NCBI GenBank assembly: GCA_964516095.1
Contig: CAZEYS010000015.1
Coordinates: 1-27,944, forward strand
DNA length: 27,944 nucleotides
Reading direction: 5' to 3'
Source of the DNA: Hydrogenothermus sp964516095
GTDB lineage: Bacteria; Aquificota; Aquificia; Aquificales; Hydrogenothermaceae
This document shows positions 23,695 to 27,944 of this stretch, in pieces; positions within the stretch are counted from its first letter, which is position 1, and each line of letters begins with the position of its first letter. Position numbers and translations under genes: made by a program. The notes beneath the pieces are model-generated. The model was not told the origin of the DNA. It did no database searches and saw only the letters and a program-made list of their open reading frames with translations.

Positions 23695-24564
23695 TATAAA
23701 GTTCAGAAACTCCCTTTCTATTTTTGGAAGTCTTATATTCTTTTGCATTATGCATGAGAATTTTCTTTCTATTTTTAAATCATTTATCTTCACCTCTTTT
23801 ATAATACCTCTTTTAAGCATATCTTCAGCAACCAGTTTTGAAATAAAACCTATAAAATCAGAATAAGCAATAAAATTCAACAGTGCTTTACTACTGGATA
23901 TCTCAATTTGAGGCTCCACTCTAACACCAGCTTTTTTTAGATAAGTTTCAACTATATGCCTTGTTCCAGAACCTTTCTCTCTAAACACGAGAGGATAATT
24001 TTTTAGCTCTTTTTTATCTATAATTGGAGGAATATCCAATCTTTTTGAAGCCACAAGGATAATTTCATCACTGTAAAACTCTTTAGTATAAAGTTTATTT
24101 GAGTTTATTTCGTCTTCTATCAGACCTATATGAAAACTTTTAGCTAAAACTCCTTCTTCAACAGCTTTTGAATTTCCTATAAATATGTTAGCCTCTAAAT
24201 CCGGATACTTGTTTAAAAATTGTGCTAAATATTTAGGTAAAAAGTAGTCTCCTATTGTGGAACTTACGCCTATGGATAGACTTTTATCCAATTTCGAGGA
24301 TATTTTTGATATATCTTCTTCAAGTTCTATATAATCTTCTAAAATTTTTGATGCATGTTTGTAGAGTACTTCTCCTGCTTTTGTGAGCTTTACTCCATCT
24401 TTTGTTCTTTCAAATAATGTTACATTCAAATAATTTTCCAGCTTTTTTATCTGTAGCGTAACAGTAGGCTGCGTTAAAAATAACATTTCTGCAGCCTTTG
24501 AAAAACTTTTTAAATCTGCTACCGTTTTAAAAATTTTAAGTTTATTATAATCAACTACTTCCAT
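23674..24564 (-). CDS. LysR-family transcriptional regulator
   Basis: 296 residues: winged helix-turn-helix at about 5-65 (LKSFSKAAEMLFLTQPTVTLQIKKLE, typical LysR), linker helix to about 90, then a periplasmic-binding-like effector domain with FREKGSGTRHIVETYLKKAGV (GSGTR anion-binding text seen in YeiE/CbbR/CysB-like regulators). The inducer is not deducible. Usually LysR genes are divergent from their target; here it is the last gene of a minus-strand unit behind tlyA (14-bp overlap, own GAGG 6 bases before ATG), so its targets are probably elsewhere. Its end overlaps kdsD. Confidence 0.9.
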   Translation of the reverse strand: MEVVDYNKLKIFKTVADLKSFSKAAEMLFLTQPTVTLQIKKLENYLNVTLFERTKDGVKLTKAGEVLYKHASKILEDYIELEEDISKISSKLDKSLSIGVSSTIGDYFLPKYLAQFLNKYPDLEANIFIGNSKAVEEGVLAKSFHIGLIEDEINSNKLYTKEFYSDEIILVASKRLDIPPIIDKKELKNYPLVFREKGSGTRHIVETYLKKAGVRVEPQIEISSSKALLNFIAYSDFIGFISKLVAEDMLKRGIIKEVKINDLKIERKFSCIMQKNIRLPKIEREFLNFILNSSAL

Positions 24565-25363
24565 TTTTTTCCTCTTTTAGCTTTCTATGAGCATTTTCAA
24601 CAATTTCTTCTATATTTAAGAAATCTAAATTATTATCTTTAAATTTAATATTTGCTAAAAATTCAATATTTCCATCTGTTCCAAAAGGATAAGAATAATC
24701 TAAATTAACAACACCTATACCAAGCTTATTTAGACCTTCTAAAACTTTTTTTATAGCTTTAATATGTTTTTGTTTATCTTTAATAACAGATCTGTTTACT
24801 TCTTCTGGAGATAGCTCAAACTGTGGTTTTATTAAAATAACACCTTCAAAATCTTCTTTTAAGAATTTTAAAACTGGAGGAAGCACTTTTAAAACAGAAA
24901 TAAAAGAAACATCAGAAACCAGTATGTCTATCTTATCTTTTATATGGTTCTGGGTTAAAATTCGTGCATCTGTTTTTTCATAAGATATAACTTTTGGGTT
25001 TGTCTTTAGTGTTTCATGAAGCTGATTTTTACCTACATCTACAGCATAAACCTTTTTTGCACCGTGCTTTAAAAGGCAGTCTGTAAATCCACCTGTTGAT
25101 GCTCCAATATCCAAACATACTTTGTCTTTAACATTTATATTAAACTTATGCAAAGCTCTTTCTAATTTCAGGCCAGCTCGGGAGACATAAGGAAACTCTT
25201 TTAAAACTTCAAGCTTGGAGTTTTCATCTACTTTATAGGAAGGCTTTTTTATAATCTTTCCGTTAACTTTTATGTTGCCAGCCTTTATCAGTTCAGCAGC
25301 CTTTTCTCTACTTTCTACAAGTTTTTTATCTGTTAATAGTTTATCTAATCTTTTTTTATTCAA
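24551..25363 (-). CDS. tlyA: TlyA-family rRNA 2'-O-methyltransferase
   Basis: TlyA methylates ribose 2'-O of cytidines in 16S and/or 23S rRNA. The 270 residues start with an S4 RNA-binding domain (about 1-60, RLDKLLTDKKLVESREKAAELI), then a FtsJ/RrmJ-type SAM methyltransferase with DIGASTGGFTDCLLKHGA as the SAM-binding motif and VDVGKNQL, and IKPQFELSPEEV as the catalytic lysine region. The start is TTG (25363) and overlaps the previous gene by 8 bp with little Shine-Dalgarno, suggesting reinitiation. Some TlyA proteins were called haemolysins historically; methyltransferase is the supported function. Confidence 0.92.
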   Translation of the reverse strand: MNKKRLDKLLTDKKLVESREKAAELIKAGNIKVNGKIIKKPSYKVDENSKLEVLKEFPYVSRAGLKLERALHKFNINVKDKVCLDIGASTGGFTDCLLKHGAKKVYAVDVGKNQLHETLKTNPKVISYEKTDARILTQNHIKDKIDILVSDVSFISVLKVLPPVLKFLKEDFEGVILIKPQFELSPEEVNRSVIKDKQKHIKAIKKVLEGLNKLGIGVVNLDYSYPFGTDGNIEFLANIKFKDNNLDFLNIEEIVENAHRKLKEEKNGSS

Positions 25364-25682
25364 TTGGTTCTTTTATATCTTCAAATGATTTAAACTCTTC
25401 ACTTTTGAGGATATCTTTTATAAATGTATCAATGGCTTCTTTTTCCAAAAATGTACCTGTTAGTAGTTTTCCTGTATATCTGTTGTTTTTGATTTCCCAG
25501 AACATATAAAACTCTGGATATATCTCTTTAATCTTTCTATAGGCAACTCCATATTTACTATCTTTGAGTGGATTTTGTTCTAAATAAAAATGGTTTTCTC
25601 CAACGTTAATCTTATGGAGTAATGCTCCAGACTTTGTTTTTACAAGTTCAATTTGAACATCCCATTCTCTTATTTTTTCCAT
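25356..25682 (-). CDS. Unknown 108-residue soluble protein
   Basis: Not recognised. There is no signal peptide or membrane segment. The first 75 residues look like an alternating beta sheet (WDVQIELVKTKSGALLHKI, HFYLEQNP, FYMFWEIKNNRYTG). A charged helical tail ends in EPIE. No cysteines. It lies between radA (35-bp gap) and tlyA (8-bp overlap) and has its own purine-rich Shine-Dalgarno (AAAGGGG). It is probably translated, given the tight fit and codon use like its neighbours. Function cannot be given. Confidence 0.72.
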   Translation of the reverse strand: MEKIREWDVQIELVKTKSGALLHKINVGENHFYLEQNPLKDSKYGVAYRKIKEIYPEFYMFWEIKNNRYTGKLLTGTFLEKEAIDTFIKDILKSEEFKSFEDIKEPIE

Positions 25683-25717
25683 ATCTTTACCCCTTTAAAT
25701 GACATATTTATATATGG

Positions 25718-27079
25718 TTATTTTGCTCCATTTTTTTGGAAAAGTAAAGGTATTACCTGCTTTAAAGAGGATATTTTTTTTAAACTTTTTTTGTTAATGT
25801 CTGTTAAAGATGGAACGATTATAGTGTTTATTCCAAATTTTTCACATTCTTTGACTCTTAAATCTGTGTAATAAACAGACCTTACTTCTCCGGTAAGACC
25901 AAGTTCTCCAAATGCAGCAGTATTTTCTGGTACAGGCTTTTCCATTAAAGAAGAAATTATGGCTATTGCCAGTGGTAAGTCTGAAGCTGGCTCTTTTATA
26001 TTTATTCCTCCAACAACATTTACGAATATGTCTTTATCTTTTAAAAAGATATTTAGCTCTTTTTCTAAAATAGCTGTTATTATTGAAAGTCTATTTATAT
26101 CTATTCCCTGTGCCCTTCTCTGTGGTACAGCATACACAGTTTTTGATACAAGAGCCTGTATTTCAATTAGAACTGGTTTAGAACCTTCCGTAAAGGGAAA
26201 TATTATACTTCCAGGTTTATTCTTTGGTTTTTCCATAAGGAAAAATGATGAAGGGTCTTTTACTGGTTCTAATCCTTTTGAGGTCATACTGAAAACTGCT
26301 ATTTCACCTGCTGAACCAAATCTATTTTTTATTATCTTTAAAACTCTATAGGCATGTCCCCTTTCTCCCTCAAAACTTGCAACAGTATCTACTAAATGTT
26401 CTAATACCTTGGGACCAGCTAAGTTTCCTTCCTTTGTAACCTGTCCTATTAAAACCACAGGAATATTTTTTGTTTTTGCAATTTCTGTTAGCTTACTGCT
26501 TACATACTTTACCTGTGAAACAGAACCTGCCGGCGATTCAAGTTCAGAGGTATAAACTGTTTGGACAGAATCAAGTATTATAAAGTCCGGATTTATATCT
26601 TCTATTGCTGCAGTTATATTGTCAAAATCTGTGTCTGAAAGGATATAAATATTATCATGTAGAGCATTTATTCTCTGTCCCCGTAAATATATTTGATTTG
26701 CTGATTCCTCTCCAGATGCATATAAAACCTTTTTACCTGTTTTTGCCATTTCATTGGCTATTTGCAAAAGTAATGTAGATTTTCCAATCCCCGGTTCTCC
26801 TGAGATTAAAATAACCTGACCTTGTACTAAACCGCCTCCAAGGGCTTCATCCAGATTTTCGATATTTGATGAAATTCTTTGAAACTCAAATGCTTTTTCG
26901 ATTTTGGTTAAGGGGACTGGTTTGGCTTTTCGGGAGGACAGTTTAAAAGTTTTCTTTTCTTTACTTTCTATTTCTTCTTCTAAGCTGCCCCATGTACCAC
27001 AACTGTGACACCTACCTGACCATGAAGGGAAAGACGCACCACATTCTGAGCAAACAAATACGGTTTTCTTTTTAGCCAT
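25718..27079 (-). CDS. radA: DNA repair protein RadA/Sms
   Basis: RadA is a DnaB-like hexameric helicase that promotes branch migration in recombination. The 453 residues hold an N-terminal zinc finger (C10, C13, C24, C27), a RecA-like ATPase with Walker A GEPGIGKST (94-102) and IILDSVQT as Walker B, the RadA-specific KNRFG (251-255) and a Lon-protease-like C-terminal domain. I start at ATG 27079, because the family N-terminus is MAKKKxxFVCSECG; an upstream in-frame ATG (27169) would add 30 atypical residues read inside the radical SAM gene. The start overlaps that gene's stop (TAATG) and has no Shine-Dalgarno, so translation is likely by reinitiation. Confidence 0.94.
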   Translation of the reverse strand: MAKKKTVFVCSECGASFPSWSGRCHSCGTWGSLEEEIESKEKKTFKLSSRKAKPVPLTKIEKAFEFQRISSNIENLDEALGGGLVQGQVILISGEPGIGKSTLLLQIANEMAKTGKKVLYASGEESANQIYLRGQRINALHDNIYILSDTDFDNITAAIEDINPDFIILDSVQTVYTSELESPAGSVSQVKYVSSKLTEIAKTKNIPVVLIGQVTKEGNLAGPKVLEHLVDTVASFEGERGHAYRVLKIIKNRFGSAGEIAVFSMTSKGLEPVKDPSSFFLMEKPKNKPGSIIFPFTEGSKPVLIEIQALVSKTVYAVPQRRAQGIDINRLSIITAILEKELNIFLKDKDIFVNVVGGINIKEPASDLPLAIAIISSLMEKPVPENTAAFGELGLTGEVRSVYYTDLRVKECEKFGINTIIVPSLTDINKKSLKKISSLKQVIPLLFQKNGAK

Positions 27080-27944
27080 TATATATTTATAACTTTTAGT
27101 TGTTTTTTTCTGGAAGAAATAGCATTTTCTATTTCTTGAAGAACTCTTTGTTTTTCCCTTGGGCTGCACCAGTCCGGTGCTATCAATTCCTCATCAGGAG
27201 CTTCTCCTGTAAGTCTATGAATTATAATGTCCTGTGGGAGGATTTCCAGTAAATCAGCTACTATTTGTGCATACTCTTTTAAATCTAAAGTTTCTATCTC
27301 ACCGTTTTTATACTGTTTTTCCATTACTGTGTGTCTTACTATGTGAAGTGGATGGATTTTTACTCCATCTATTGGTAAAGATGCAAAGAGTTTTGCTGTT
27401 TCTATGTAATCTTCATAGGTATCTCCAGGAAGACCTACTATCATATGAGCACAAACTTTTATATTGGGTCTTTTTTTTGTCCTAAGTACAGCATCTACAA
27501 AGTCTGCTACTCCATGGGCTCGATTTATACTTCTTAATGTATTTATATTTGCCGTTTGAAGACCGTATTCTATCCATATTTCTGGCTTTTCTACTGCATA
27601 TGTCGCAATAAGGTCTAATACCTCCTCAGGTACAACATCTGGTCGCGTTCCTATCGACATACCTATAATTTCATCATATTCCATAGCTTTGTCGTATATT
27701 TCTCTGAGTTTTTCAACAGGAGCATAGGTATTTGTGTAAGCCTGAAAGTAAGCTAAAAATCCCTTTACATTTTTAAATCTTCTTTTATAAAAAGAAATTG
27801 CATCATTTATTTGATTTTCCACAGATTCTTTTGTCATGGCATATGGACTAAAAGAAACATTATTACAAAATGTACATCCACCAGATGCCTTTGTACCATC
27901 TCTATTTGGACAGGTAAAACCTGCATCTATTGATATTTTTTGAA
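27079..27944 (-). CDS. Radical SAM protein, YhcC/TIGR01212 type, 5' end off window
   Basis: The reading frame is open from the right edge to 27079 (288 codons visible). At the edge it reads QKISIDAGFTCPNRDGTK and then GGCTFCNN, the hallmark cluster of the YhcC (TIGR01212) radical SAM family, where CPNRDG and CTFC cysteines ligate the [4Fe-4S] cluster. Internal text AYFQAYTNTYAPVEKLR and VGLPGDTYEDYIETAKLF is also typical. An ATG at 27837 is not the true start, since it would cut off the cluster cysteines. The true start is beyond base 27944, probably by 10-30 codons. Function of the family is not settled. It is co-transcribed with radA (TAATG overlap). Confidence 0.92.
   Translation of the reverse strand, partial: QKISIDAGFTCPNRDGTKASGGCTFCNNVSFSPYAMTKESVENQINDAISFYKRRFKNVKGFLAYFQAYTNTYAPVEKLREIYDKAMEYDEIIGMSIGTRPDVVPEEVLDLIATYAVEKPEIWIEYGLQTANINTLRSINRAHGVADFVDAVLRTKKRPNIKVCAHMIVGLPGDTYEDYIETAKLFASLPIDGVKIHPLHIVRHTVMEKQYKNGEIETLDLKEYAQIVADLLEILPQDIIIHRLTGEAPDEELIAPDWCSPREKQRVLQEIENAISSRKKQLKVINI

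Noticed and set aside
24060..24564. Naming the LysR gene cysB or cbbR
   Set aside because: The GSGTR effector-domain text is shared by several subfamilies and no target operon is adjacent, so a specific name is not supported.
25718..27169. RadA with an extra 30-residue N-terminus
   Set aside because: The extension is read inside the radical SAM gene in another frame; the family N-terminus begins MAKKK with the zinc finger immediately after.
27079..27837. Radical SAM gene starting at the ATG at 27837
   Set aside because: The frame stays open to the window edge and the upstream part carries the Fe-S cluster cysteines, so this ATG is internal.
1..27944. Search by eye for CRISPR arrays, insertion sequences, integrases and tRNA genes
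   Set aside because: Nothing seen: no regularly spaced repeats, transposase text or tRNA cloverleaf candidates; nearly all bases are housekeeping coding sequence.

Overview
This is a single chromosomal stretch from an AT-rich (roughly one-third G+C), gene-dense Gram-negative bacterium. The proteins are rich in Lys, Glu and Ile, genes overlap by a few bases or abut, and TTG starts are common (6 of 26 visible starts). Together with the gene set (KdsD and WaaF for lipopolysaccharide, Skp, several outer-membrane proteins, RicT beside HolB, a 418-residue S-adenosylhomocysteinase) this suggests a thermophilic Aquificota bacterium, most likely of the Hydrogenothermaceae (Sulfurihydrogenibium/Persephonella type). 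The genus-level placement is inference from protein character, not a database match.

Layout. (1) 1-104, minus strand: the 5' end of the RNase P RNA gene, cut by the left edge. (2) 181-2180, plus: skp, a SAM hydroxide adenosyltransferase and an MlaF-type ABC ATPase, overlapping or 6 bp apart. (3) 2164-18216, minus: a 16-kb, almost gapless block, read from right to left as alaS, rpsA, a Na+/Ca2+-exchanger-family gene, accA, a small membrane protein, waaF, then (after 68 bp) a TonB-receptor-like barrel, a YfiR-like periplasmic protein, a membrane GGDEF-EAL protein, argD, an outer-membrane protein and rnr. (4) 18326-19854, plus: ahcY and a DUF465-like small protein, closed by a hairpin terminator that also faces nfuA. 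(5) 19895-20173, minus: nfuA. (6) 20261-23694, plus: tmk, holB, ricT, kdsD. (7) 23674-27944, minus: a radical SAM protein (5' end off the right edge), radA, an unknown 108-residue protein, tlyA and a LysR regulator.

How the genes work together. Most are housekeeping genes: translation and RNA turnover (alaS, rpsA, tlyA, rnr, rnpB), DNA replication and repair (tmk, holB, radA), envelope building (skp, mlaF, kdsD, waaF, accA), arginine synthesis (argD), methyl-cycle clean-up (ahcY, SAM hydrolase) and Fe-S assembly (nfuA). The part that looks like a dedicated system is 6188-10443: an outer-membrane plug/barrel protein, a small cysteine-containing periplasmic protein with a YfiR-like C-terminal half, and an inner-membrane GGDEF-EAL enzyme with a periplasmic sensor domain, joined by a zero-base junction and an ATGA overlap. 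I read it as an envelope-to-cytoplasm cyclic-di-GMP signalling chain. No mobile elements, CRISPR arrays, tRNA genes or prophage genes were seen. No gene-free stretch exceeds 300 bases; the longest is 109 bp (18217-18325).
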